Of a stretch of DNA of 64,000 nucleotides, positions 20,160 through 33,500 are shown piece after piece. The stretch is taken from the NCBI RefSeq assembly GCF_029931775.1, contig NC_079318.1, positions 78,651,614-78,715,613 of the forward strand, written 5' to 3'. The notes under the pieces were generated by a model. The model was given only the letters and a program-made list of their open reading frames with translations. It did not search any database and was not told where the DNA came from. The DNA comes from Euleptes europaea (Eukaryota > Chordata > Lepidosauria > Squamata > Sphaerodactylidae). The translations under genes and the position numbers were made by a program. Every line of letters starts with the position of its first letter. Position 1 is the first letter of the stretch.

Positions 20160-20280
20160 AAACAGGTATCCAGTGCCCCTTAAGGACTAACAAAATATAT
20201 TCCACCTTCACTTTTCTTAAGTCCGAGTTCACTTCACCAGATGCAGTTTGCATCCTATGCAAAAATCTTTCGTTTATTCC
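20160..20280. repeat. Fragment of the TTAGTCTTTAAGGTGC inverted-repeat family
   Basis: ATCCAGTGCCCCTTAAGGAC and GAGTTCACTTCACCAGATGC match diverged parts of the palindrome arm at 4595-4684. Confidence 0.5.
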
Positions 20281-20599
20281 TCTTCACCTTCAGTTCCTGA
20301 GCAGGCGGGAAATCTGGGACCCGGTTCGGACTTTGCACCACCTGCAACTCGAGAAGAGGCAGATCCGTGGAGATATTTCAGGCTTGGGAGAAAGCAGGTG
20401 TGTGTGTGTGTGGGGGTGTTCCAGGAAGTTAAAGGTGTACTCTCTGCACATGCTCAGCAGCACTTTTGCAGGAAGAGTTACCTTTCTGCTTAGAGGCGTT
20501 TGTCTCTGCTTAGATGGAGATATCTGACCCAGCAGAAGAGTCGATGACTACTGCTGTTTACCGAAGAGCCCTCCCCCTCCAGATGAGAAGACTGCCTTA

Positions 20600-20990
20600 A
20601 GAACATAAGATAGGCCATGCTGGATCAGACCAAGGTCCATCAAGCCCAGCAGTCTGTTCACACAGTGGCCAACCAGGTGCCTCCAGGAGGCCCACAAACA
20701 AGGCGAATGCAGCAGCATTGTCCTGTCTGTGTTCTAAAACACCTAATATAATAGGCATGCTCCTCCGATACTGAAGAGAATAGGTATGCATCATGACTAG
20801 TATCCATTTTTACTAGTAGCCATGAATACCCCTCTCCTCCATGAACATGTCCACTCCCCTCTAAAAGCCTTCCACGTTGGCACCCATCACCCCATCCTGG
20901 GGCAAGGAGTTCCACACTTTAACTATGCATTGTGTGAAGAAATACTTCCTTTTATCTGTTTTGAATCTTTCACCCTCCAGCTTCAAGGCA
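20600..20990 (-). mobile_element. CR1 LINE 3' end
   Basis: Plus-strand text AGAACATAAGATAGGCCATG, CAGTCTGTTCACACAGTGGC and AACTATGCATTGTGTGAAG is the reverse of the CR1 family seen at 702-1508. Confidence 0.85.
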
Positions 20991-21009
20991 GCTTCACTCT
21001 TGCTGCGGA

Positions 21010-21710
21010 GCAAGGCTGTCTCTGGCAAGCCTCACAAAGTCATTCACTTGGCTAACCCACAGTGAGCCTCCAGTCTTCTTCCCCTCCAACAATTCCACGG
21101 GGACCGAGGCCGATCATCGCTCTCTAGACGCCTCCAGTTATTCCCCTCCCGGTTTTCTTTGAGTGCCCCCCTCTCTTTTCTCTCCCTTTTTCATCGTTCA
21201 TGGCCTCCAGCCACGCCTGGTGATCACCCCTCTTCCATCTCTTCCGTGGCCCCCAGGAGAGCCATTCCTGGACCAGCCTAGCCATGGCCCTCTCTCTTCT
21301 TTTGGCCCCACCCCACCCTCAGCACAAAGATCTGGACAGCGCCTAGCAAAGTGGGGCTGATCTTAGATCTCCCTCTGACCTCATGCACACACCCTTGGGC
21401 AAGTGGCTGTGTGTGGTATAGTCCTGGCAAAGGTTAGTGAGAATTTCCCTTCCTTTCTGCGATTGACCCGGAGAAACAGGAGCGCGAGAAACATGCTCGG
21501 CAGGACATACGATGTTCATCTAGATTCACCTTTGGCTGGGGAAGCTAAAGGCGGTGGCGGATGTGCCTCGTCTGCTGGGCAGTCGGGGAGGGGGGGGGGA
21601 AGAGAAGGAGAGCTCCCTGAAGAGATACAATAGGCAGGCTGCCCAGGGACCAGAGCCAAGAATAGAGAGGAAAATGGTGGGGGGAGCTCTGAATTTTGTG
21701 CACTTCCTTT
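21010..21710. other. Spacer with no recognised feature
   Basis: This lies between the divergent UCKL1-like and SLC30A3 genes. I see no exon or familiar repeat. Confidence 0.35.
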
Positions 21711-21711
21711 A

Positions 21712-22008
21712 AGAAGAAGAAGAGTTGGTTTTTACACCCCGATTTTCTCTACCTTTAAGGAGTTTCAAACCAGCTTACAATCTCCTTCCCTTCCCCTCCC
21801 CACAACAGACACCTTGTGAGGCAGGTGGGGCTGAGAGACTTACTGTGACTAGCCCAACGTCACCCAGCAGGCTTCATGTGTAGGGATGGGGAAACCAACC
21901 CGGTTCACCAGATTAGAGTCCACCGCTCACGTGGAGGAGTGGGGAATCAAACCCGGTTCTCCAGATTAGAGTCTGCTGCTCCTAACCACTACACCACGCT
22001 GCCCCTGC
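21712..22008 (-). repeat. tRNA-derived SINE (GGTGTAGTGG type)
   Basis: On the minus strand the head reads GGCAGCGTGGTGTAGTGGTT. The plus-strand text shows GTTGGTTTTTACACCCCGAT and CCGGTTCTCCAGATTAGAGT. Confidence 0.85.
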
Positions 22009-22009
22009 A

Positions 22010-22890
22010 TTGCTTAAAGCAGATATCCTGCACTCCATCTTGCATCTCTCTCCCCACCCCAGGGTAACTAGCGCTCCATCTCCCTTCTAGCCCCATCCCA
22101 CCTCTGGGTTTTATCCTGCATCCTATACCGACTTCCCCTTTGCCTGGGCCCACCATTCCGAGAGCCTTCCGCCACTGCCTGCTGAAGCTTCTCCTTTCCA
22201 AGGAACCAAGTAAGCCCCCGAACCTATTCGGACTGAGTTTGGTGGCAAAGTCGACGGGACGTGCTTCCCAAGTAGTCTCCTTCGGAGTGAATCCGACCGA
22301 GGCCTGCGCCAAGGGGGTTATTGGCCCGAGAACTGTCCAAGGTCCTGAATCTCTTGGGGGTGGGTGCTGCCTTCTTGTACCGTGGAGGATGGACGCGCAA
22401 TTGAAACGGAGCAGGGCTCTGCGGGGTGCGGGGAGGGAAGTGTGATCTTTTTTTTTTTAAAAAAACAATGGGGTATATGGCTTCCCCCCTTCCTCCTCCC
22501 CGCCTGCCCCTTGATCAAGGACGACCCTCTCCCTACTCCCCGGCCTTCCCAGTGCTGGGAATTCTTCCATTCCGTGCTGAGAGGGATACCGCCGCCAACC
22601 TCTTGGCAACCTGTTTGCTTGAGGTTCTGTTTCTCTCCCGAAGACGCCCTGTGCAAAATGCCCGAGGTCTCTCCTTGCCATCGCGGAGGAACGTCTGGAT
22701 CTTCCTTTGCTTGGGGGAAAAGAAGGGGCGGCAGTAGGGTCGCTCTGGAAGGGAAGCCTAAAAGAAATTGGACTGGCCAAAGCTGCCTTCCGCCACCCAC
22801 CTCCCCCAGCAGCAGTGGGGCCACAGAAAACTAGGGAGGTCCGATATCCGTCTTCAGTTGCCCAGACACTGGCATCAAGTGTGGGTTTTC
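22010..22890. other. G+C-rich spacer with no recognised gene
   Basis: It contains a T/A homopolymer junction near 22447-22465. Overlapping open frames occur on both strands but none resembles a known family or has convincing splice sites. Confidence 0.35.
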
Positions 22891-23177
22891 CAGAAGCACC
22901 AGCGTGGCATACAGGTTGGTGTGCTGGAAACCCAACTTGCAAGCCCCATTCTGCCATGGAAGCTGGTGTGTGTGTGTGTGACTTTGGGTCAGTCACTCTC
23001 ACTCAGCCCAACCTGTCTCTAGGGGAGGAGGAAATGTAATAAGCCGATTTGGAAATGTGTTAAGTGGAGGGGGGAATGTAGTAAGCCGAGTTGGGCATAA
23101 TGGGATATGAATGAATGAGGTGGCAGTATTTGAAGTAGCCCCTTCCTTTTAAGCGTCCCGCCAAACAGAGTAAGTTA

Positions 23178-23490
23178 GCCAGCGTGGTGTGGTGGTTAAG
23201 AGCGGTGGTTTGGAGCGGTGGAGTCTGATCTGGAGAACCGGGTTTGATTCCCCACTCTTCCGCATGAGCGGCGGAGGCTAATCTGGTGAGCTGGATTTGT
23301 TTCCCCACTCCTACACACAAAGCCAGCTGGGTGACCTTGGGCTAGTCACAGCTCTCTCAGCCTCACCCACCTCACAGGGTGTCCGTTGTGGGGAGGGGAA
23401 GGGAAGGTGATTGTAAGCCAGTTTGATACTTCCTTAAGTGGCAGAGAAAGTCGGCATATAAAAACCAACTTCTTCTCCTCCTCCTCCTCT
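23178..23490 (+). repeat. tRNA-derived SINE (GGTGTAGTGG type), near full length
   Basis: GCCAGCGTGGTGTGGTGGTT, GGGTTTGATTCCCCACTC, GCCAGCTGGGTGACCTTGGG and GTCGGCATATAAAAACCAAC lie in the family order. The same family is at 35690, 46632 and 50630. Confidence 0.9.
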
Positions 23491-24175
23491 AAACGGTGGC
23501 TTTCACCTGAGCTCAGTCACTAGTGACCGTGCATTATTAAACGCATTGATTCGTATGGAACATCAAAAATAAAAAAGCAATTTAATTAAACGGACTCCCA
23601 ATTAATGTTCTGTTCCTCTTGACTTGATACAGCCTACCTAGACTCATTCGCTCTCTTTTTGTCCTCACGAGATACTTTACTTTCAAAGTAAAGTGTTAAA
23701 TGTAAACAGGCAAAAGCTTCCGAACCTTAACGGAATGTTTTAATTCCACTTGAACATTGCCCACCTAACAATACATTCAGAGCAATCCTAGGCATGTCTA
23801 CTCAGAAGTAAGCCCCGCTGTAGCCAATGGTGTTTACTTCCGGTGTTTGTACCTTTCGCGCTTAAATATGCAGAGATGCTTGGGCGTGGCAAGAGGATTA
23901 TAGGAGTGTTTGTGGGTTGTCACCGGTTCTCCATACACCTGGAAACGTGGGAGCCCAGCGAGGAACGCTGACCATGACCCCTACATTCATTCATTCACTG
24001 CCCCGGTAATGGGACCCTCAGCGCTAAAAGGTTTGGTTACCTTTCGGTCTTTCTTTGAACCCTTCCCCAAACGGTTCGGCCCTGCATAAAATCTGCTGTT
24101 CCAAGAAGCAGCCCTGCGTGTTTGCGCCAGGATACAACACAGTCTTCCCCTCCAAAGAATTTAAATTAAGCTCTG

Positions 24176-24350
24176 CTGGATCAGGCCAACGGTCCACCTA
24201 GCTCAGTGCCCTGTTCCCCACAATTATTAGGCAAATACGCTTGAGGAATTCATAAGCAGGGTGGAAGAAAATATCCTTCCCCTGCTGTTTGTGGCTCAGC
24301 AACTGGTATTCAGCAGCATACTGCCTCTAACTACGGAGGTTCCATTTAGC
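24176..24350 (-). mobile_element. CR1 LINE fragment, interrupted
   Basis: TGCTGGATCAGGCCAACGGT and GCAACTGGTATTCAGCAGCA are CR1 3' sequences. The element appears to resume at about 24690-25300 (TTGTGTGAAGAAATCCCAGC). Confidence 0.7.
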
Positions 24351-24570
24351 AATTATTTTGTTTGTTTGTTTATTTATGGATCGTCTTTCTCTCAGATTCG
24401 AGATAGATGGCAGCATTTAAAAGCAATACAATAAGAACAGCGCAAGGCACACATTAAATAATACAATACGATGGTATTACACGGTTAGAAAGCAATGCAA
24501 TGAAAACTATATAACACATGATATATCACAAGCAATGCAAAACCTGGATTACAGGATGCAGCCGGGACAA
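24351..24570. repeat. Unclassified retrotransposon-type tail repeat
   Basis: The TTTATTTATGGATCGTCTTT start and AAAAGCAATACAATAAGAAC body resemble the repeats at 32870 and 60355. It lies between two parts of one CR1. Confidence 0.45.
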
Positions 24571-24689
24571 GGAAGTGCATATAATAAACCGTGTCATGAA
24601 CCTGTTAGTTCTCGGGGCTAATAGCCGCGGACTGATCTCTTCTCCTTCAGGTGATGTCTGATCCTTCTATAAAGCCACCCACACCCATG

Positions 24690-25300
24690 GCCGTCACCGC
24701 GGCTATTATCAGTGAACCCCATAATTTCGTTTATACATTGTGTGAAGAAATCCCAGCTTTGGTCCATTTTGCCTGCCTATTTCATTGGATGCCCCCGATT
24801 TCTAGTAGTGTGGGAGAGGGGAGGGGAGGGGTCCTATCTACTTACTCGGTGCCCAGCAGTTTTACAACCTTTAAACTGAAATCCTCGAACTCGTCGGCAG
24901 AGTTCTTACCCCCTGGCTCATCTGGGATGCCTTTTTCTACACCCCCACACCCTCATATTCTTTTTGAAAGGAAAACTAACCAGAAGTCCAGGAGCCCTTT
25001 AAAGACTGGTTCTCCAGCATTTTTCTCCAGCAATTTTTTTTTCTTGAAAGGAGATGACCAGAACTCAGGTAATCCAAAAGCAGCTGCAGAGTCGATTTAT
25101 ACCAGGGCGTTCTGATAGCTGCTGTTTTGTTTTCAGTCCCTTTCCTAACAACCCTTTGCAGAAAGCTTGCCTTTTTCTCCGCTGCTCCAACCGAGCCGAC
25201 ATTTTCATCCTCTGTCCACCACATCCCCAAGATCTTTGTTCCGGTCAATCACTGCATGTTCATATATCCATATCCATATATACTGATGTATATATATGTG
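24690..25300 (-). mobile_element. CR1 LINE fragment, old
   Basis: Continues the copy at 24176-24350, with TTTCATTGGATGCCCCCGAT and TCTAGTAGTGTGGGAGAG. It is diverged. Confidence 0.6.
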
Positions 25301-26289
25301 TGTGTGTAAAATTTGCCTCCAAAGTGCATCACTTTACTTACATTGAACCTCGTTTGCCCAATTCGTTGCCCACTTGCCCAGTGTGGGCGCATCCTTTCCG
25401 AGCTTTCTGCAGTCCATTTGAGGTTTTCTCCATCCATGCGGAATTATTTTGAGCGTTTAATTGGCAGGAATTCCCTTGGAAGGGGAAGGGCAGAGAAATG
25501 TATCCCCCTCCCATTTCTAGCCCAGCCTCCTCCCCTCTTCACCATTTTCCTCCTGCGAGCAGGCATCCCTGCCTTCTCTTCACCCATCTGTGCACGCCTC
25601 GGAAAAGAGGATTTATCGTCTTTGCGTGTTTGACCATCAATCAGTGTGCTGCTCAGGAGTCAAGGCAGACGGCTTCGCGCCCTTTCTGCTTCATACCCCT
25701 CTCCCAAACGCAACACGCGACACATTTTCCCGCAATGACACAAACAGCACGGGGTGTGTGTGTGTGGAGAGACGCTTTCTCCGTTTAAGCAACCTGATTA
25801 AAAATATGACACAAGAAAACGTTACAGTTCCAAGTGTCCAAAATCGTTTTCTGGAGGGTTGCAAGAGGGCAGAGCGGGCGCTGCGGGGTTCCTCGTCCTT
25901 CTATCGGGCATTAAAGAAAATCTAATTCGGGAAAACAAAAAAAAAATGCAATTCCTTCTATCGCGCCCCCCAGTTTCCCTGCACCCAAGAGGACCACCGT
26001 ACCAAGTTGCGAAGGCAGCTGTGACCATTTGGAGACTGACTCCTGGATGCCTGAGCGGTACGGAGGAAGGGCCCACAGGACGGTGACTGGGAGCCTGGTA
26101 TTCCTGCACCCCAATCCGGTTTAGGATTTCTTCCCTAGGACAGCAGCACCCACACACACACACAAAGTCCAAAGAACGGAATCTGCTTTTGCTGGAGTGC
26201 ATTTCCAGCATCATTCGACACATTTAAGGTTGGCTTTCTTCCCCCTCCCCCCATTCGAGTCTTCCTCCGCCCCTGGCACCAGGTACTCC

Positions 26290-27560
26290 CCGCATGCACA
26301 CGCGCAGGAATCGGTCCCGATGGTTACCTTTGTCATCCGCTGCCCTGGCCGGCCACACAGCCCCGAACCGACCCGGATTCGGTCGCTGTGCCGGGCCGGC
26401 AGTTCTCCCCCGACCAGCTCCGAACCGCCCGGCGAGGTTCCTTCCATCCTCCAGGCTGAGGCTCATCCCCCCACCCCCGCGCAACCCCAACCCCAACCGG
26501 TTTCTCTTTCACACGGCTGGCAGTGAAGATCCGCGCCAGGGCGTCCCCTCCCCGTTCAGACGAGGCAGCGGAGCTGTTGCGGTGGGTCGGGCGCCCTCGG
26601 CGGCGTCTTCCCGCCGGCCTTTCCCGGCGGAGCGGAGCCGGGCCTGGGGCTCCCCGCTTGGGCTCTGGGGTTCTCCGGAGCCGCGACGGGGCCGGGATCG
26701 CCGGCGCTGAGCGGTGCAGAGCGGGGCGGCCCCCGGGGGCCTGCAGGGGGTGGAGCCTGCTGGCCAGGGGCGGGGCCTGCCCGGCTCCCCCCCCCCCAGC
26801 GCGCCCACCTGTGCCTGCCTCTGCCCGGACCCGCTCGACGGCGCCGCCGCAGCCCGCCGGGACCCGCCGCCGCGCCCCATGGAGAGCCGGCCGCCCTGCC
26901 GTCGCTAGCCGGGTCGCCGCCCCGCCGCCAGCCATGGAGCCCCCCAGCGTGGCCGGCAAGGACGCCTCGGAGACCGCCCGTCTGGTGGGGAGCCGCGACC
27001 TGGGCAGCGCCGGCAGCCTCCGCCTTAAGAGGTAAGGGGACAGCCCCTGGGCGGCCTGGATCGTCCTCTCTCTCCGGACCGCGGACCCTACAACCGCCCT
27101 CCACCCCCAATGCGCTGTCAGAAGGCCGGATCTTTGCGGCCAAGCCGCGCCCGAAAGGGCTACTTGGAAGCCCCCCTTTTCTGGCTTCGGGAGACTTCTG
27201 CCTGGGACCACCGGGACAAGGGTAACCCGGCCCTCCCCGTCCCCCGACGCCCCCTCCCCTCCACACTCTTCCGCATAGCAGTCCCGCATAGCCTTCCTTC
27301 CAGCCCGGCTCTTCTTCGACGGCTACCGACAGCCTTCCCTTTCCCAGCCGCGCCCGGCTCCCTGCTCGCCTCCAGCCAGGACCGTCTGCCGGCCTTCCCC
27401 CCCCCCCTCCGCCGGCAGCCCGCGACGTCCCGGCGACCCCCCCGGCTGGCTCTCCCCCCGAGCTCGGAACCTAAAAGGGGGGGTCGCGGTGGTCCAGCCG
27501 GAGCTTTCCTTAAGCCCAACGGCTCGGAGGAAAACCCCAGAGTTGGTTCGTGAGCGGTGG
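26290..27560 (+). promoter_or_regulatory. CpG-rich promoter and exon 1 region of SLC30A3
   Basis: This is a CpG-dense block of about 1.2 kb around the SLC30A3 start codon, with many CCGCC/GGCGG boxes and no obvious TATA. Its start site and any untranslated exons cannot be placed from sequence alone. The very long minus-strand open frame across it is a by-product of the base composition. Confidence 0.6.
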
Positions 27561-30500
27561 GAGGGGGAGGAGCGCAAGGGGGGGGGAAAAGCTGGAAACA
27601 CGGCTGGGGCTCCCTCGATGGGGCGTGCGGGGAGGGACATCCCTTCGTCCTAGCGGTGGGGCTGCCTTCTCCACGTGCTGCCTCTCTCCCCCTCCCCGCA
27701 GACTGCTCTTGCGTAAAACACGGGAAAGGGGGGGGGGGAGATACGAAATTGGCCATTTATGCATGGAAGGTTTTGCCTTGGATTTGCTGCTCCGTAGATG
27801 CACATTTTTCTCATCCGAATTCTCAAAACTCAAAAATGCAGAGTTTTGAGAAATCAGACGAGGAAAATGTGCATCTAGAAAGCGGCAAATCCAAGGCAAA
27901 ACCTGCCATGCGTAAATGGCCAGAGAGCAAACCGAGGCAAGTCTACTCAGAAGGAAGTCTCCTTGGGAGGTTTTGTCTTGGATTTGCGCTCTTTAAATGC
28001 ACACTTTCCCCAGCCAAATTCTCAAAACACAACAATAACCCCCCATGCAGAGTTCTGAGAATTCAGATGGAGAAAATGTGCATTTAAAGAGCGGCAAACC
28101 CAAGGCAAAACCTCCCGCGCGTTGTCGCCCCCTGTATTCAATGGGGCTTACACCCAGCAAAGCGTTCTAGGGACCGCAGCCACCAGGAGCGGCGATCCTG
28201 CTTCGGTGGTTCTTCGCTGAGCCAGGCTCCAAGCACCTGGCCTCTTCCCCCCCCACCACCACCACTTGTAGGGCGGAGAGCGGCCTCGGACCCTAAGCGG
28301 GATGAGGGCTGCCCCGGGACTCTTCCTGCAGAGGGGCTGGCGTGGCTGGGGGGACCCCCGAGGGCCTTTCCTTGCGGCTGCTGCAGTGACGTCGGCGGGA
28401 AGGGGCCCCCGCGGCCGCTGCACCAAAGGCGCCCGCAGTGGCAGGCGAAGCACCGGAGGGTCCCCCCCCTCCCCGCCGCCTTTGCTGGCACGTGTGAGTG
28501 CGTGTCCCCGTGTGTGTTTGTGTGCTACCCGCCGGAGTCCCGAAAATCAGAGGCCACACAGGGCAGGATCCCCCTGGCTTGACTCTCCCCCCCAGCCCCA
28601 TACCCGCAGCCGCACGTGAGAAGCGCCATCCAGGGTTCCCTGGGCCAGTCCTCCCACGCAGGACACTGTCGGGATGCCCACCCTGCAGGGAAACCTGGAA
28701 GCGCTGCGGGCAGCTAGGAAGCGGGGAGGGACATGGTGTGGGGGAAGAGGCGCTGTGTGTGGGGAGGTGGGAATAGGCCTGGCCCCCTTCCAGCCTGCTC
28801 TCCCAATTCTTTGCCTTCCTTCCCTCTGCAGTCGGGCTCCCCCCACCCCAACCAGGAGGTGGTTTGTTTGCACCCATCTGCTTTGAGAGCTCTGCTGGGT
28901 GCCAGGGACAGCTGGGGCGTGGGCTGGCAAAATGTGTTCTTGGGGAGCCTCACCCCCACTTCCCTTCTGCCTCTTTCACTCCCCTGGGTGGGAAGGGGGG
29001 GTGCAGCCACCAAGCTCCCCTCCCAGACCCATCAATCCTTCCACTCACCAAGGCACCTGGTTGAGGAGATAAGCCCTGAAGGTCAGAGGGCTCAGTGGTG
29101 GGGAAACCTTGAAGTCCTGGTCTGAACAAAGCCGCTTTCATTCCAACCCTTTTGTCTTTTTAAAAATGTGTACCATTCAGCCTAATGGAGAGTTCTGTTG
29201 AGCTCCAAAGCTTGCAGGAGGTTTTGATTGGTCCTATGAAAAAGGTATTACCAGATTTTGTTCTTGTTTAGGGAAACACCTATTTTTTTGCTTTCAAGGC
29301 ACAGCTGACTTATGCCGACCCCGTAGGTTTTCATGGCAAGAGGCGGTTTGCCATTGCCTGCCTCCGCGTCATGCCCTTGATATTCATGGAGGCTTCCCTT
29401 CCAAACACTAAGCATGGCCAACCCCGCTTAGCTTCTGATGTCCCATGAGATCAGGCTTGCCTGGAGCTGCATATCTGGTCCAAATAAAAGGTATTACACA
29501 GATCTATTCTGGGGGTGGAGCTGTGCCTGGATCCCCCTCCCAGTTCTGCATGGCCAGTGTTAGAGGTGTCCTACTGATTTCTTGTGCTTTACGCTTTTGT
29601 AGGCTAAGATCCACTTCATCCAATGCACGAAATGGATCAGGGGATCCCCATTTGGTTTAAATGCGTACACACAATTATCAAGGGGAAAATACAAACAGTG
29701 GGGTTAAAAGAGGCTCAAAGGCAAGAAGTGGAGAGGGGCTGTGGCTCAGTGGTAGAGCATCTGCTTGGCATCTCCAGTTAAAGGGACTAGGCAAGTAGGT
29801 GATGCAAAAGACTCCTGCCTGAGACCCTGGAGAGCTGCTACTGGTCTAGCAGACAGTACTGGCTTTGATGGACCAAGGGTCTGATTCAGTATAAGGCGGC
29901 TTCATGTGTTCACCTGCAAAACCAGAAGCAGAGAGACCTCCTGGTGCCCAAGGTGGCTGTTGTGATGGTGACCCCAAGAAAGACCATAAGCAACAAGGCG
30001 TACTGTTGGGTCCTTTTGAGTAACTTCCTGTCTCACCTCAAGAAGACGGAGGCCCCTTTCAGATTACCATTCTAAACCTGATGTCAACCACTGTTGGCCT
30101 GTTTCTAAGTAAAGAGATGCAGAGATGAGTGTTTCCTGCAGCTCATTTCAATCCACCAGTGAGCCATCTCTAAAGCGCTCTGGCCATTTCAAACAGCACC
30201 GCTTTTTTCCTGCCTTCCCCTGCGGCGCTTCATTTGCACGCAAAAAAAAGGGCAAAAGAGAACACACCACCCAAAAAGGCAGGGGGAAAGCATGGTCCTT
30301 TCCAAAGGGCTTCAAACTTTTTAAACATCACACTGTGTCTGAAACGACACCAAAAAAACTGTTAGCCACAGACTGCTAAAACGGATTATAAGAGCAGTTA
30401 GAAAGGGGCTGCTGCAGAAATGAAGAGCGATGAGTCTTGCTAAATTTTTGAAGCCTCTTTCATCCCCTGAGGTTTGTTACACACACACACACACACACTG

Positions 30501-33500
30501 GGGGGCCCCAAAGGCAGAGAAGTTCTTTACCTTCTCTGCATGGCTTCTTTAGGTGTGAACTCTGGAAGGTGCCTTATAATAAGCCCGCTCATTCATTTAG
30601 CCCCCCTAGTTCAGTGAGTAGGGTTGCCAACCTCCAGGTGGTGGCTGGAGATCTCCTGCTATTACAATTGATCTCCTGCCAAGAGAGATCAGTTCGCCTG
30701 GAGAAAATGGCCGCTTTGGCAATTGGACTCTGTGGCATTGAAGTCCCTCCCCTCCCCAAAACCCACCCTCCTCAGGCTCTGCCCCCAAAATCTCCAGGTA
30801 TTTTCCAACTCGGAGCTGGCAACCCTATTAGTGAGGTATCCTCCAGGCTCTTAGGCAAAAAAAGTGTTCCTTAAGATATACCACTTGAGAGCCTTGGGGA
30901 CCAAACCATGCACCTTCTGCGTGCAAAGCACATGCTCTACCTCTGGGCCTCAGCCCCTGTCTGTGCACATCCTGGGGCTCAGTTTCTTTGCTCCCAGCAG
31001 GAAAGGGAGCTGTACAACAAAAACCAAACTGGCTGGGGTTAATCTTTCCTATGGGAGCTGCTTCGCAGTCATCTTCTGAGCTATGGATCCTGGAGCCCCA
31101 GATATGTGTGCATTTCTAGCCTAGGCTAGCACAAGTTGGCAGTCTCTTTAATAGATGGGTCTCCTCTGCTGTCAGACATTTGGGGCGAGGGGGTGGATGT
31201 TGGATTAGGGAGGGTGTGCAAAAGCAGGGGTGGATTTTTGCTGGCACAATTGACAGAGGGAGCAGCCGTGAGTGGGGGCGGAAGAGGGGCGGCATGTGAC
31301 ACAGTGCTCTGCAGTCTGTGTAATAAATGGAGCCATTTGGGATGCGCTGAGGCATGAAATAACTAAGCCTTAGACAAGGAGAGAGGAGAAGAGCCGGGAT
31401 GGAGGCAGGGCCCAAGAGCTTGCCCCAGGATATCCCCAGTTCTGTTGAGACTCCTCCACAGAGGAGGAACTGTGATCAAGCTGGGATTTCCACCCACCCC
31501 CTGAGTGATGTAAGGTGCCAGCGGCACTGTTCTGTTCACCTGTAGAGAGAAGCAGCAAGCCTGGATAGTCTGAGAAAGGGCTCTTTTCTTTTGATCTGTC
31601 ACTTCTCTAAAAAAATTTGTTGTTGCAATTCCTGCCTCCACCACCCTCACAAGAGCACAGCGAGGCAAGCTACTTCTGGTCTATACAATAATGATCTAGG
31701 TGTGTTGACTTCTGCTGAACCACTGTCAGAGGTGGCGATAGGCCCAAGAAAGGCTCCCCTCTGCTTGGGTTTTAAGGCTGAGGTTTGATTGCAACATCTT
31801 TCGGCATGGCTGATGGACTGCCACAAATTAAAACAAACAAAAATGAATCAAGAGAAGAGTTTTAAGGCAAAAGTTCACATTTTAAGTGTAAAATTCCAGG
31901 CCCAACTTTGAAAATGTGAAGTCAACATTTGTTTTGAGTGCCGCCATATGAAATGCTGGCAAATTTCAATTGTATGCAAATATGCATGTTGGATCCAAGC
32001 CAGATTCTTTCAGTACTTGGCTGCCCACTGGATGTGGCTTTTCAGATTCAAATCCCAAGATCTCAAGATGTGTAACTGAGCAACAAAATCAACTGTGGAA
32101 GAGGGATAATGATACTGACTGTACTTCTGTGGAAGTAAGGGAAGAGTTAAATCCCCCCTCCCCCAGTATTTTTCCATGACTGAAAATGGGTCCCACATAC
32201 CACCTTAGGTACTGGGAAGGAGAAAGATACGCACACGGTGTCTCCCCTCCCCATGGCTTCATGCAGCCTGGGAGAACCATTTCCAGTCAGAGAAAAAGCC
32301 TTGATAATATCAGCATGCCCATTTTGGAATGCAGCTCTGCATATTTATTACTCTCATTTTTAAGGTGTTGTAGAGTAGCAAGGTGTCCGCCGTAAAAGAG
32401 AAATGTTCCATGCTGTCTGCAAGCTTACATTTTGACACAATGAGATTTCAGTAGAATTGTTCAGATGTTTTCTTAAGAAGCTAATGAATTTTGGCACCTA
32501 AATGGCTCCATTTTCCTGCTTTGGGGCTTGAAATCTATCGATACTACAATTGCCTATTGCTGATTGGTTTGGGTTGTAGGTCGGAGGTGTGTGGGTTTTT
32601 TCCCCAATATGATCAGTCAGTTGTGCAATCCTTAAGAAACGGTTGTTCAATTGTTCCAAGAAGAGAAAAGAGGGATTTTCCTGTGGTCTTCCATATCTCT
32701 ACCTTAATCATTTAAAATATTTATATGACACTTTCCTCCTGGATAACAGGACTCAGAGCGCCCTACGAACTTCACAGTCATAAATAATCTCAAATCATGG
32801 TATAATAAACCCGAATACATCAACACATCCATCACTTATACTCCTATTTATTTATTAATTATTCATTCATTTATTCATTTATTGCATTTATATCCCACCC
32901 TTTTCTGGCAAGCGGGCTCAGAGAGGGTCACAGCATAATCATAAAACATACATTAAAATATACTTTAAAATCCCATACTTCATTTTACAATAAAACAAAG
33001 ATGGCACGTAATTCTAAATCGTGGCCACTAGACAGACCTGGATGGCAGTGGACCCCCAAACCAGGTTGGGGGGGAAGATGGGGAGGCCAGCAAATAATGA
33101 TAGTGGAAAGACTCCAGTTGGCACACAGCCCCTTCTTGACACCATTCACACCTCAAAAGCTTATTTCAACATTTCAAGAAAGCTCCAGAGCAGCAGTTAA
33201 TCTTGTGGGAGAATATTACACCACCAAAAAGTACTGCCTGGCACAATGAGAAAGACTGCCAATCTGTAGTCCAAGATGGTACTAGGGTTGCCATGTCCCT
33301 CTTCACCACAGGTGGGAGGTTTTTGGGATGGAGGCTGAGGAGGGTGGGGTTTGGGGAGGGGAGAGTCCAATTGCCAAAGCGGCCATTTTCTCCAGGGGAG
33401 CTGAACTCTATCGGCTGGAGATCAGTTGTAATAGCCAGAGATCTCCAGCTACTACCTGGAGGTTGGCAACCCTATAGCACCCTCTCCCTTCCCAATCCCA

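Noticed and set aside
22318-23002. Overlapping 150-180 codon frames on both strands in the spacer
   Set aside because: They are in mutual opposition, have no domain and no splice pattern, and overlap a SINE fragment; no gene could be supported.
26333-27289. 318-codon minus-strand open frame across SLC30A3 exon 1
   Set aside because: It lies in a CpG island where stop codons are rare, is Arg/Gly/Pro-rich in several overlapping frames, has no family resemblance, and opposes a well-supported exon.
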